DNA from: Fragilariopsis cylindrus CCMP1102
Lineage: Eukaryota; Bacillariophyta; Bacillariophyceae; Bacillariales; Bacillariaceae
DNA length: 55,835 nucleotides
NCBI GenBank assembly: GCA_900095095.1
Contig: FMBT01000573.1
Span: 1 to 55,835, forward strand
Direction of reading: 5' to 3'
The position numbers were made by a program, and so were the translations under genes. The notes beneath the pieces are model-generated. The model was not told the DNA's origin and ran no database searches. It saw nothing but the letters and a program-made list of their open reading frames with translations. Shown one piece after another: positions 55,834 through 55,835 of this stretch (position 1 is the first letter of the stretch; each line of letters opens with the position of its first letter).

Positions 55834-55835
55834 AA

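Noticed and set aside
1-55835. tRNA, rRNA and CRISPR-like arrays
   Set aside because: No cloverleaf with a GTTCGA-type T-arm, no rRNA-like stretch and no regularly spaced short repeats with unique spacers were found by reading; small ncRNAs could still be missed.

Overview
This window is nuclear DNA from a diatom or a close secondary-plastid stramenopile. It has short GT-AG introns, eukaryotic core genes, and several nucleus-encoded plastid proteins whose signal peptides end in an Ala/Ser/Gly-Phe motif of the ASAFAP type. It also has a diatom-type bZIP factor, a Copia retrotransposon primed by initiator tRNA-Met, and large Asn/Tyr-rich secreted proteins. I cannot name the species.

Region by region. 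Positions 1-6900 are a decayed Ty1/Copia element (PBS, Gag, protease-integrase, RT-RNase H, polypurine tract, 3' LTR). Its Gag and Pol are separated by one in-frame TGA, and its integrase has lost the catalytic Glu and its reading frame. Positions 7.6-12.5 kb hold ribosomal protein uL1/RPL10A, a plastid-targeted YchF/OLA1-type ATPase and the chaperonin subunit CCT5. Positions 14-23.2 kb are one huge gene for the SSU-processome scaffold UTP20. Positions 23.9-32.7 kb hold a small tRNA-splicing endonuclease catalytic subunit, a PAM2 + CCCH zinc-finger protein, exocyst SEC3, a possible small membrane protein, a plastid DUF1279 protein and an MRG-domain protein.

After about 3 kb without a gene, 35.7-40.8 kb carries two tail-to-tail paralogues of a Cys-rich, Asn/Tyr/Ser-rich single-pass membrane protein. 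Then come ispE (plastid MEP isoprenoid pathway) and, about 125 bp from its start codon, a 1.9-kb Stowaway/mariner-like element with near-perfect terminal inverted repeats of about 70 bp. The right end has a secreted or plastid Ala/Pro-rich protein, mitochondrial ribosomal protein mL49, a bZIP-like factor, CruP (a lycopene-cyclase paralogue) and a plastid-targeted MsrB-like protein that has lost all four zinc cysteines.

Most genes are housekeeping: translation and ribosome assembly (uL1, UTP20, mL49, TSEN, possibly YchF), protein folding (CCT5), exocytosis (SEC3), and plastid isoprenoid, carotenoid and redox functions (IspE, CruP, MsrB-like). They form no operon. The accessory content is the two transposons and the Cys-rich membrane pair. 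Three well-conserved genes (YchF, UTP20, MsrB-like) each lack exactly one base next to a homopolymer. This looks more like a consensus error than three pseudogenes.
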